Shown here: positions 6,411-12,470 of the stretch, piece after piece
Layout of the letters: each line of letters starts with the position of its first letter
How positions within the stretch are numbered: the stretch's first letter is position 1
Assembly: GCA_015222065.1 (NCBI GenBank)
Contig: JADFUQ010000186.1
Span: 1 to 12,470, forward strand
Source: Bacteroidota bacterium
Lineage (GTDB): Bacteria; Bacteroidota; Bacteroidia; Bacteroidales; VadinHA17
DNA length: 12,470 nt
Direction of reading: 5' to 3'
The notes under the pieces: model-generated
What the model was told of the DNA's origin: nothing
Databases searched by the model: none
Seen by the model: the letters and a program-made list of their open reading frames with translations, nothing else
Position numbers and translations under genes: made by a program

Positions 6411-7358
6411 ATGAAAAAACTATTCGATGTATTAGTTATAGGTGAATTGAATGTTGATATTATCTTACATAACATAGATAATTTCCCTGAAGTTGGAAAA
6501 GAGGTATTAGCACAACAGATGACCTTAACACTTGGCAGTTCATCTGCAATTTTTGCAAGCAATATTTCAAGTATGGGAGCCAGTGTAGCTTTTCTGGGGA
6601 AAATTGGTAATGATGAATTCGGAGATGTTGTATTGCGTGACCTTAAGAAGAAAAATGTTGATGTTTCAATGATAAGAACGGATGATCAATTAAGTACCGG
6701 TGCGACAATAGTATTAAGTGTTAAAGAAGACAGAGCTAATATTACCTATCCCGGCGCAATGGATCATCTGACTATTAACGATATATCAAAAGATGATCTC
6801 TCAAAAGCCAAACACGTCCACTTTTCCTCCTATTTCATGCAACCCGGTTTCCGTGGAGATCTTGGAAAATTATTCAGATTGTGTAAAGAACTAGGGGTAA
6901 CTACTTCATTTGACATGCAATGGGACCCTTATGAAAAATGGGACCTTAATATCGATGATGTACTGCCTTATGTCGATCTTTTTTTTCCAAATGAGAAAGA
7001 GCTATTATTACTGACAGGTAAAAGTAATATACGTGAAGCTATTGATTCAATAAAGAAGTATATCAAAATCCTGGCGATCAAAAGAGGAAATCAGGGTTCT
7101 ACAGTTTTTTATGAAAACAATTTAAGGGATATGCCTCCTTTTTTAAATGAAAAAGTAATTGACACAACCGGGGCAGGTGATAGTTTTAATGCCGGTTTTA
7201 TTCTTAAATACATTAATGGTTTTAATATTGAAGAATGTCAGAAATTTGGCAACCTGATGGGAGCTGTTTCAACTACGGCAGCCGGTGGTGTAAAAGCATT
7301 TGAAAATTATGAAAATGTAAAGAAAACAGCAAAAAACAAGTTTGGGGTTATTTTATGA
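6411..7358 (+). CDS. PfkB-family carbohydrate kinase (ribokinase-like)
   Basis: This 315-residue cytoplasmic protein has the normal length for the family. It begins with the first strand and substrate region LVIGELNVDI (8-17). The first PfkB signature covers about 42-72 (GSSSAIFASNISSMGA, then FLGKIGNDEFG). The second is DTTGAGDSFNAGFI (251-264), with the GAGD anion hole and catalytic Asp257. FFPNEKELLLLTG (191-203) is the conserved NExE-type segment before the ATP site. It transfers phosphate from ATP to a sugar or a related small molecule. Ribokinase, fructokinase and KDG-kinase are all possible, and the sequence does not settle it. The stop codon at 7356-7358 abuts the repeat element that fills the next gap, and two further genes follow in the same direction. 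Confidence 0.93.
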   Translation: MKKLFDVLVIGELNVDIILHNIDNFPEVGKEVLAQQMTLTLGSSSAIFASNISSMGASVAFLGKIGNDEFGDVVLRDLKKKNVDVSMIRTDDQLSTGATIVLSVKEDRANITYPGAMDHLTINDISKDDLSKAKHVHFSSYFMQPGFRGDLGKLFRLCKELGVTTSFDMQWDPYEKWDLNIDDVLPYVDLFFPNEKELLLLTGKSNIREAIDSIKKYIKILAIKRGNQGSTVFYENNLRDMPPFLNEKVIDTTGAGDSFNAGFILKYINGFNIEECQKFGNLMGAVSTTAAGGVKAFENYENVKKTAKNKFGVIL

Positions 7359-7476
7359 AGAAGTGACTAAAGTTAAAAGTGCCTAAAGTTGAGAAGAGAA
7401 GAAGTTAAAACTTTAGGTCCGTCCGAATGGCTCAGCCGGGCGGGCATTTTAGTCACTTCTTATATTTAGTCACTTC
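7359..7476. repeat. Fold-back intergenic element, period 16, with GC-rich tip
   Basis: Left units AAGTGACTAAAGTT (7361-7374) and AAGTGCCTAAAGTT (7377-7390) are 16 bases apart. Right units ATTTTAGTCACTT (7446-7458) and ATATTTAGTCACTT (7462-7475) carry the opposite sense, again 16 apart. The centre is a GC-rich hairpin at 7417-7445. The element fills the gap between the kinase and the next gene and begins directly after the kinase stop codon. Confidence 0.85.
7417..7445 (+). terminator. GC-rich hairpin at the tip of the 7359-7476 element
   Basis: GTCCGTCC (7417-7424) pairs with GGGCGGGC (7438-7445) over eight positions in a plus-strand RNA, two of them G-U; on the other strand those two pairs fail. 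The loop is GAATGGCTCAGCC. CATTTTAG follows, which is not a good U-tract, so it may pause or protect a transcript rather than terminate it. It is far more GC-rich than the DNA around it. Confidence 0.4.
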
Positions 7477-7488
7477 AAAAAAAAATAT

Positions 7489-8217
7489 ATGAAAGATAAA
7501 AAATGGAAGAAGGTTATAATTACCATATTAATCTCAGGTTTTTTGGTTGCCATAAGTCTGGTTATATACGCGTTTGTACGGACATGGAATAAAACTGATA
7601 TTGAATTCAGAATTCATATTAATGAAAAGCTGGTACAGGAATCGACTTTTGGAGAATCTCCAACATTTGCAATCTGGCTTGAAAATCCCAGGACCGGTAC
7701 AAATCAGACTGTTTTTGTTACAAAACGTGCAGCTTTGGGAGACTGGGAAGGAAAGGCGGATGTTCCTGTTGCTTTACCACAATGGTTTGAAGTTTATAAA
7801 ATTGAAAATCAGACAAAAAATCATCCAACTTTTGATAAGCCTGCTCCGCTTGCTATCACCGGGGCAACACCTAGTCCCGGGTATTTTAAAACAAGAGTAA
7901 GAGTACCACCTGGCAGTAGATGGATCTGTTGGATAGAGGTTAACCTTGCTGGCGATTTCAACGAGTATTATAAGGAATATAACGAGGTGGAAAAAACCAC
8001 TGATGAATTTTCAATCGGACAGCCGGCACTGTTATACAAAGCGGAATTTGAAGTTGTTGAAGGAAATGTGGTGAAACCTGAAATTGTTGGTATGTGTGTA
8101 CTCGATTCTCCAAATGAAAAAATAGTTCAACCGCTTAAGGGTATCACAACCGCAATTGATGTTTTTGATGAAATAAGTGTTGCGGTTGTAAAACCAAAGC
8201 CCAGAATTTTGGAATGA
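7489..8217 (+). CDS. Membrane-anchored protein of unknown function
   Basis: This 242-residue protein has a basic N-terminus and one membrane segment at about 9-30 (VIITILISGFLVAISLVIYA). The rest is probably periplasmic and rich in beta-strand pattern: TFAIWLENPRTGTNQTVFVT (59-78), ALGDWEGKADVPVALPQWFE (82-101), then YFKTRVRVPPGSRWICWIEV (132-151). The TFAIWLENP and TLF-like order faintly recalls DUF2271-type domains, but I would not assign it. LAGDFNEYYKEY (153-164) is a candidate ligand-contact region. There is no obvious catalytic motif. It lies between a sugar kinase and a degraded esterase, separated from both by repeat DNA, so membership of one operon is possible but not shown. The stop codon lies inside the 8-base tandem array that follows. 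Confidence 0.8.
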   Translation: MKDKKWKKVIITILISGFLVAISLVIYAFVRTWNKTDIEFRIHINEKLVQESTFGESPTFAIWLENPRTGTNQTVFVTKRAALGDWEGKADVPVALPQWFEVYKIENQTKNHPTFDKPAPLAITGATPSPGYFKTRVRVPPGSRWICWIEVNLAGDFNEYYKEYNEVEKTTDEFSIGQPALLYKAEFEVVEGNVVKPEIVGMCVLDSPNEKIVQPLKGITTAIDVFDEISVAVVKPKPRILE

Positions 8218-8255
8218 TGGAAGAATGGAAAGATGGAATAGTGGAAAGCAGAAAG
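8211..8255 (+). repeat. Period-8 tandem array overlapping the end of the unknown gene
   Basis: The units GGAATGAT, GGAAGAAT, GGAAAGAT, GGAATAGT and GGAAAGCA start at 8211, 8219, 8227, 8235 and 8243, an exact period of 8 with a constant GGAA. The first unit contains the last sense codons and the TGA stop (8215-8217) of the 7489 gene, so expansion of the array affects only untranslated sequence. Confidence 0.9.
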
Positions 8256-8299
8256 TTTATAATAATAGAATACTGATTGTAAATTATTAATTGGAGCTA

Positions 8300-9208
8300 A
8301 TGAATCTAATACATTTATTAAAGAAAACCATTTCGTTAAGTCTGGTAATATTTATAATTATCGGTAGTAAACATTCAGTCTTTGCCCAGGAGCCTAATGT
8401 GGAGGCGGCTGTTATTTGGGAAAAGATAGAAACGTTTTTTTCGCCCCCGGCTGAATTTGCAGACAAGTATGGTGAATTCCTTTCGCCATTAAAATTTTAT
8501 AACGGGCGTTCTGTGGAAACCATTGAGGATTGGCAGAAGCGGCGGGAAGAAATACTTAGCCGCTGGAACAATATGATGGGAGTATGGCCACCGTTGATTA
8601 AGGATCAGGAAGTGGAAATTCTTGAAACAACACACCGGGAGAACTTTATGCAGTACCGTATAAGGTTTTATTGGACACCTACTGAAAAAACAGAGGGTTA
8701 TCTGCTTATTCCTGATGGAGAGGGGAAAAAACCGGCAGTTATAACGGTTTATTATGAGCCGGAAACTGCTATCGGACTGGGAAAACCATATCGCGATTTT
8801 GCTTATCAATTGACAAAACGGGGATTTGTAACCTTATCAATTGGAACAACCCGGGCTACAAAGGCAAAAACATATGCACTTTATTATCCGAGCCTCACGG
8901 ATGCCAAAGTGGAACCACTTTCGATGCTTGCTTGTGCGGCGGTAAATGCCTGGTACGTGCTTGCAAACCGACCGGAAGTTGATTCAGATCATATCGGTAT
9001 TGTTGGGCATTCGTTCGGTGGCAAATGGGCAATGTTCGCTTCGGAAGACCCTCCACAGCGCTGGGTGGCACTTAATCACACGATTGCCGTGAACCGGTTG
9101 CTGGGAGTAAATAATCGTGTAGCCATGACAAACCGGCCGGAACATTCACCGAATCTAAAATCTAATGAACAGATATATCTGTTTTTTGAGTTTTTTTTAA
9201 AGCACTAA
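8300..9208 (+). CDS. Esterase-like alpha/beta hydrolase with a large in-frame internal deletion; probable pseudogene
   Basis: I start it at the ATG at 8300 (302 residues) rather than the in-frame TTG at 8291; GGAG at 8293-8296 lies just before it. Residues 1-29 are a signal peptide ending SVFA. EDWQKRREEILSRWNNMMGVWP (76-97; note WQKRREEIL and MGVWPP) is typical of a secreted esterase/prolyl-oligopeptidase-like group. GHSFGG (236-241) gives nucleophile Ser238. From memory, relatives continue FASCLYxKFAC and later reach GGSEDPPERW, about 100 residues on. Here FA (246-247) runs straight into SEDPPQRW (248-255), then NRVAMTNRPEHSP with His282. The missing part would hold two core strands, including the one that positions the acid. 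The reading frame is intact, but an active fold is doubtful. The C-terminal end FFEFFLKH is normal for the group. Confidence 0.75.
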   Translation: MNLIHLLKKTISLSLVIFIIIGSKHSVFAQEPNVEAAVIWEKIETFFSPPAEFADKYGEFLSPLKFYNGRSVETIEDWQKRREEILSRWNNMMGVWPPLIKDQEVEILETTHRENFMQYRIRFYWTPTEKTEGYLLIPDGEGKKPAVITVYYEPETAIGLGKPYRDFAYQLTKRGFVTLSIGTTRATKAKTYALYYPSLTDAKVEPLSMLACAAVNAWYVLANRPEVDSDHIGIVGHSFGGKWAMFASEDPPQRWVALNHTIAVNRLLGVNNRVAMTNRPEHSPNLKSNEQIYLFFEFFLKH

Positions 9209-9212
9209 AATT

Positions 9213-9332
9213 TAGAAGAAGTTATAACTTTAGACATTTTAGTCACTTCTTCATTTACTCATTTCTTCACTTTAGTCACTTTTAACTTCTTCTTCTTCCA
9301 AACTTTAGTTCACTTTAGTCACTTTTAACTTC
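9213..9332 (-). repeat. Intergenic array of ACTTTAGTCACTT units between convergent genes
   Basis: Nearly the whole 124-bp gap is repeat. A 24-base sequence at 9266-9289 is repeated exactly at 9309-9332; both copies contain ACTTTAGTCACTTTTAACTT. The second copy ends one base before the stop codon of the oxidoreductase. A 22-base word at 9251-9272 is identical to 440-461. Apart from the short AGAAGAAGTTATAACTT at its left end, all units are in one sense, unlike the fold-back elements. Confidence 0.9.
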
Positions 9333-10778
9333 CTACACTTCCCCCGGTATTTCATATCCCTTTCGATGGGTTCCTTCAGCTAAAGCCTGTGCATTATTAT
9401 CATTGGTAATCATTTCATATTCCGGGGAGAATATTAACTGTTTGTTGCCGGAACGATACGCGAGATTAGCGAGGTGTATCAGAACAGAACTATTATGTCC
9501 CTGAATAATATTGCCCTTTGGCTGGTTCCTTGTACGAATACAATTGATATAATTTCTCAGATGAGCTTTACGCGGATACAGCCCGGATTCTTGTGCAACT
9601 ATCTGGTTATCTTTATCATATACCTGCCATCCCCCTCCCATTCGTCCGACATACATCATTCGCTTAGTACCGTGTATTTCTATCCTGGTGGCATTTTGTT
9701 TCCACTCGGGAAAACCTTCGCCAAACCGGATTTCAGCATTTGATTTTGCCATGTATGGTGTAAAGTCACCTGCCTGCAGTGTTAATACAAAGTTTTCAAA
9801 ATCGAATGTTGCCATCTGGTAATCAGGGATATCCCTGTTGTCATCAAAGAGATACCGGCCACCTGCACAATAAACGGATTTCGGGAACCCCGGATCATCC
9901 AGTACAAGGCGTGCCAAATCTAACTGGTGTATAGAACCACCTGCTAAAGGATTACCACCGGAATAATCCCAATAATTTCCCCATGATTTGTTTCGTGATA
10001 TACTATATGGTACTTTGGGGGCAGGACCCAACCACATATCCCAATCAATTGTATCCGGAGCTTTTGTACTTTTTTTCTCACTGAAAGGATTGGGCCCGGG
10101 TAGTAATTCTCTCACATGAACTGATACAACTTCACCAAGTTCTCCATTTTTAATATATTCCCTGGCAGAATAGCCATAATCAGCACTCCTGTTTTGTGTT
10201 CCGCACTGAACTATCCTCTCGTATTTCATTGCTGCTTCAATCATTTTCTGGCCTTCGGTAAGTGTGTGGGATACACACTTTTCAACATACACATCTTTTC
10301 CTGCCTGACAAGCCCTTATTGTTGCAAGTGCATGCCAGTGCTCCGGAGTTGCAATTATCACACCGTCAATATCCTTGTCATCAAAAACCTTTCGCATATC
10401 TCTAACCCGTTCGGGTTTATGTCCCTGTATCTTTTCAAGTTCCGTAATTGCACGTCCTCCACGTGTATCATCAACATCGCATACATATTTAACCAAAACA
10501 TTCTTTTTTAACTCTGCTAGTTCAAGCACTAAATTCGTTCCATAAGCACCTGCGCCAATAAGAGCCAATACAACCCTTTCGTTTGCACTTTTTGTTTTTC
10601 TCTGTGAAAAAGACGATTTTATTTTTTTCCGATAGCCTGGCACCTCTTCAGACAGTTGAATGTTTTCGGCTTCAGTAATTGATTTATTCTTATCGCTGTT
10701 TATTTCTTTACAAGATGCCGCAAAACCAAGTCCTGCTGCACCCCAAGCCGCTGTATAAAAAAAATTTCTTCTTTTCAT
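9333..10778 (-). CDS. Gfo/Idh/MocA-family oxidoreductase with Tat/lipoprotein signal
   Basis: This 481-residue protein starts MKRRNFFYTAAWGAAGLGFA, with a twin-arginine motif followed by AASC, a lipobox placing the cysteine at 23. It is therefore probably exported folded and with its cofactor by Tat, then lipidated. A polar linker runs to about 67. The Rossmann domain starts LALIGAGAYG (71-80), with IIATPEHWHA (141-150) and EKCVSHT (166-172) where most relatives have EKP. The substrate domain includes WLGPAP (249-254) and GGSIHQLDLAR (280-290), with His284 as the likely catalytic residue. Such enzymes use NAD(P) to oxidise, isomerise or cleave sugars and glycosides; the substrate is unknown. 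It converges on the 6411-9208 genes and diverges from the SusC-like gene. Confidence 0.92.
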   Translation of the reverse strand: MKRRNFFYTAAWGAAGLGFAASCKEINSDKNKSITEAENIQLSEEVPGYRKKIKSSFSQRKTKSANERVVLALIGAGAYGTNLVLELAELKKNVLVKYVCDVDDTRGGRAITELEKIQGHKPERVRDMRKVFDDKDIDGVIIATPEHWHALATIRACQAGKDVYVEKCVSHTLTEGQKMIEAAMKYERIVQCGTQNRSADYGYSAREYIKNGELGEVVSVHVRELLPGPNPFSEKKSTKAPDTIDWDMWLGPAPKVPYSISRNKSWGNYWDYSGGNPLAGGSIHQLDLARLVLDDPGFPKSVYCAGGRYLFDDNRDIPDYQMATFDFENFVLTLQAGDFTPYMAKSNAEIRFGEGFPEWKQNATRIEIHGTKRMMYVGRMGGGWQVYDKDNQIVAQESGLYPRKAHLRNYINCIRTRNQPKGNIIQGHNSSVLIHLANLAYRSGNKQLIFSPEYEMITNDNNAQALAEGTHRKGYEIPGEV

Positions 10779-10843
10779 GATAATATAATTTTATGTTTAA
10801 GAAATTCATCACCGAATTGTTTCTGTTCAATGCCCCTGTATAA

Positions 10844-10851
10844 CAAATGTA
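10844..10851 (-). promoter_or_regulatory. Candidate -7 box TACATTTG for the oxidoreductase gene
   Basis: On the minus strand TACATTTG matches TAnnTTTG completely and lies 65 bases before the start codon at 10778, a normal leader length. The -33 region is a weak match. Confidence 0.45.
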
Positions 10852-10897
10852 ATCAACTTACTCTTATAAGAAAGAATAAAAAATATTATAATTATTC

Positions 10898-11047
10898 AGT
10901 GTCGAAAGTGCCTAAAGTTAAAAGGGGCTAAAGTGAACTAAAGTGTCCAAAGTGTTACGAGTTACGTGTTACGGGTTACAGGTAACTTTAGTCACTTATA
11001 ACTTTAGTCACTTATAACTTCTTCATAACTTTAGTCACTTATAACTT
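10898..11047. repeat. Composite fold-back element: AAGTGCCTAAAGTT units, period-7 GTTACGN core, three 16-base units
   Basis: After the anchor CAGTGTCGAAA (10898-10908) comes AAGTGCCTAAAGTT (10906-10919) and looser CTAAAGTG units to about 10953. The core is GTTACGA, GTTACGT, GTTACGG and GTTACAG at 10954-10981, an exact period of 7. The right side has AACTTTAGTCACTTAT at 10984-10999, 11000-11015 and 11027-11042. The left 14-mer and the complement of the right units match at 13 of 14 bases, so the element can fold back. It lies in the 573-bp gap between the divergent oxidoreductase and receptor genes. Confidence 0.88.
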
Positions 11048-11120
11048 CTTTTTTTTACTTATTCCTTTCGTTTATCATTTTTTTTAGTTACGTTTGCTTT
11101 AATAAATAATATTTTTTACT

Positions 11121-11148
11121 TTTGTTTAATGTTTTTTATGTATATTAG
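11121..11148 (+). promoter_or_regulatory. Weak promoter candidate for the SusC-like gene
   Basis: TTTG at 11121-11124 and TATATTAG at 11141-11148 resemble the Bacteroidota -33 and -7 elements. The spacing of 16 is slightly short and the -7 box has one mismatch. It would give a leader near 200 bases, which is not unusual for susC-type genes. Confidence 0.3.
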
Positions 11149-11197
11149 TGGCAAAATTATTAAAATAAACGAAATAGAAGGTTTCATATAAATATAT

Positions 11198-11278
11198 AAC
11201 GTTACGTAATACGTATTGGATATAAAAAAATGTTAAGATTAAAACGAGTTCAATTATATAAAAGAAACAATAACGTTA
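11198..11278. promoter_or_regulatory. Cluster of CG-centred palindromes in the leader of the SusC-like gene
   Basis: TTACGTAA (11202-11209), AATACGTATT (11208-11217) and TAACGTTA (11271-11278) are perfect palindromes with CG in the middle, with AACGTT at 11198-11203 overlapping the first. They could be regulator sites. Part of the signal may simply be decay of the GTTACG arrays seen at 10954-10981. The rest of 11050-11351 is AT-rich and shows nothing else that I can identify, apart from a 29-codon open frame at 11230-11319. Confidence 0.3.
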
Positions 11279-11351
11279 ACAATATCAATTTTTGCTTATG
11301 TTTTATTATTATCAAGTAAATCCCTATTTATTAACTTAAATTATTCATTTT

Positions 11352-12470
11352 ATGAAAAAACGCTATTTTGTTACTGTCATGCTAATCTTCGCCTTAATTG
11401 GTAGTGCGTTTGCTCAAGAGCGTACTATTACAGGTAAGATCACATCTACCGAAAACGGATTGGATCTACCCGGAGTTACTGTGATGGTAAAAGGAACCAG
11501 CATTGGTGTGATCACCAATGCCGATGGTCAGTATTCAATTACTGTACCTTCAGATGCTGAAACTCTCATATTTACTTTTGTAGGTATGAAGGATCAGGAA
11601 TTTACTATTGGCAATTCCACTACGATTAATGTTGAAATGGCACCGACATTATTAGAGCTGGAACAAGTGGTTGTCACTGCTTTTGGTATTGAAAGAGAAA
11701 CGAAAGCACTTGGTTTTTCTGCCCAGGCGTTAGAAGCGGAAAACTTAACTGCCGCCAGAGAACTCAATATTGCAAGTTACCTTACCGGTAAAGTAGCAGG
11801 TGTTCAGGTATCAAGTACTTCTTCAGGTACAGGGGGGTCTTCTGTGGTAACTATTCGAGGCAACAGTTCTCTTTCAGGGAGTAACCAACCTTTATATGTT
11901 GTTGACGGTGTTCCTATAACTAACAGGGGAATAAGTTCAGGCGGTATGTGGGGAGAAATTGACTATGGTGATGGAATTGGCGGAATAAATCCCGAGGATG
12001 TTGAATCAATGACCGTTTTGAAAGGTCCTAATGCTTCAGCGCTGTACGGATCAAGAGGCGCCAATGGTGTAATTCTGATCACTACTAAATCAGGCAAAAA
12101 GAAAAAAGGTCTTGGTGTTGAAGTGAATTCCAATATTTACTTTGATAAAATCAACCTGATCCCGACATTTCAGAATAAATATGCCACGGGATATGAAGGC
12201 ACAAACATTTACGGAAGTATGGTTGAGATTCCGGCTGGCAGCGGGGAATACTATGAAACCATGGATACATGGCACGGTGATAGCTGGGGACCTCCTTTAG
12301 ACGGGAGAAGGACAATTGTTGATCCGTTTGTTTATCCGGAAGATAAAAACACCCGGACACTTGTTCTGTTACCACAGGATGAAAATAATGTCAGGGACAT
12401 TTGGGAAACCGGTGTTATTCAAAATACTTCTGTGGCTTTTACAGGAGGCACCGATAAATCATCAGCAAGA
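11352..12470 (+). CDS. SusC/RagA-family TonB-dependent outer-membrane receptor (N-terminal part)
   Basis: The frame is open from the ATG at 11352 to the right edge, 373 codons; full-length members have about 1000 residues. MKKRYFVTVMLIFALIGSAF with a cut before QE is the signal peptide. Residues 24-97 are a carboxypeptidase-regulatory-like domain (ITGKITSTENGLDLPGVTVM, then GVITNADGQYSI). LELEQVVVTAFGIERE (101-116) is the link to the plug, with TonB-box character. The plug shows GKVAGVQVSS, TIRGNSSLSG, QPLYVVDGVPI and LKGPNASALYGSRGANGVIL, all hallmarks of the SusC/RagA type, and the barrel begins after TTKSGK. It imports oligosaccharides or other large substrates with TonB-ExbBD energy, normally with a SusD lipoprotein encoded directly downstream, outside this window. 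Confidence 0.96.
   Translation, partial: MKKRYFVTVMLIFALIGSAFAQERTITGKITSTENGLDLPGVTVMVKGTSIGVITNADGQYSITVPSDAETLIFTFVGMKDQEFTIGNSTTINVEMAPTLLELEQVVVTAFGIERETKALGFSAQALEAENLTAARELNIASYLTGKVAGVQVSSTSSGTGGSSVVTIRGNSSLSGSNQPLYVVDGVPITNRGISSGGMWGEIDYGDGIGGINPEDVESMTVLKGPNASALYGSRGANGVILITTKSGKKKKGLGVEVNSNIYFDKINLIPTFQNKYATGYEGTNIYGSMVEIPAGSGEYYETMDTWHGDSWGPPLDGRRTIVDPFVYPEDKNTRTLVLLPQDENNVRDIWETGVIQNTSVAFTGGTDKSSAR

Noticed and set aside
7417..7445. Fragment of a tRNA or rRNA gene suggested by the sudden GC-rich sequence
   Set aside because: It is only about 30 bases, has a simple hairpin shape and none of the conserved tRNA or rRNA words that I know.
7574..7900. 108-codon frame inside the 7489-8217 gene
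   Set aside because: It overlaps the better gene in another frame and reads as a composition shadow without motif or start context.
8291..8299. TTG as start codon of the truncated hydrolase
   Set aside because: The ATG at 8300 is nine bases downstream, gives a normal signal peptide and leaves the GGAG at 8293-8296 upstream of it.
12090..12375. Minus-strand frames within the receptor gene
   Set aside because: They are antisense to an unmistakable SusC-like plug and barrel reading frame.
1..12470. Insertion sequence or prophage
   Set aside because: No transposase, integrase or phage gene is visible, and no terminal inverted repeats with target duplications enclose any gene.

Overview
The window looks like a chromosomal segment of a free-living or particle-degrading Bacteroidota, with the feel of Marinilabiliales/Prolixibacteraceae. 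The reasons are: AT-rich DNA; genes that start ATG-AAA-AAA with little or no Shine-Dalgarno sequence; candidate -7 boxes of the TAnnTTTG type; several lipoprotein signal sequences; a SusC/RagA-type TonB-dependent receptor; and a Tat-exported Gfo/Idh/MocA oxidoreductase of the kind common in polysaccharide-degrading members of this phylum. The assignment to phylum is firm; anything finer is inference.

Layout: (1) 1-266, minus strand: 5' part of an unrecognised membrane-anchored or secreted protein. (2) 780-1808, plus: membrane-anchored alpha/beta hydrolase, preceded by a long leader with a LacI-operator-like palindrome. (3) 2243-4357, minus: a two-gene operon of secreted lipoproteins, a transglutaminase-like protein then a protein with an HTSHG motif, ending in a clear intrinsic terminator. 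(4) 4554-6002, plus: secreted DUF4874/DUF4832-type TIM-barrel protein, probably a glycosidase. (5) 6411-9208, plus: PfkB sugar kinase, a membrane-anchored unknown, and an esterase-like alpha/beta hydrolase that appears to have lost about 100 residues from its middle. (6) 9333-10778, minus: Gfo/Idh/MocA oxidoreductase. (7) 11352 to the end, plus: start of a SusC-like receptor.

Together the genes suggest glycan or glycoside acquisition: outer-membrane import (SusC-like), extracytoplasmic deacylation, hydrolysis and oxidoreduction, and cytoplasmic phosphorylation of a released sugar. No substrate can be named from the window. No SusD-like partner is visible, but the receptor runs off the right edge.

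The most unusual aspect is the non-coding DNA. Every gap between transcription units, and each gap in the 6411-9208 gene series, carries short-period tandem arrays (periods 7, 8, 9 or 16). Often one strand sense is on the left and its reverse complement is on the right, so the whole element can fold back. A 14-base unit, AAGTGMCTAAAGTT or its complement, occurs at least eight times in three gaps, with close variants in two more. Two other gaps share a diverged element of about 120-150 bp built around CCGAAAAA and TCACTTCGTT. The only gap without such sequence is the 27-bp gap inside the lipoprotein operon.
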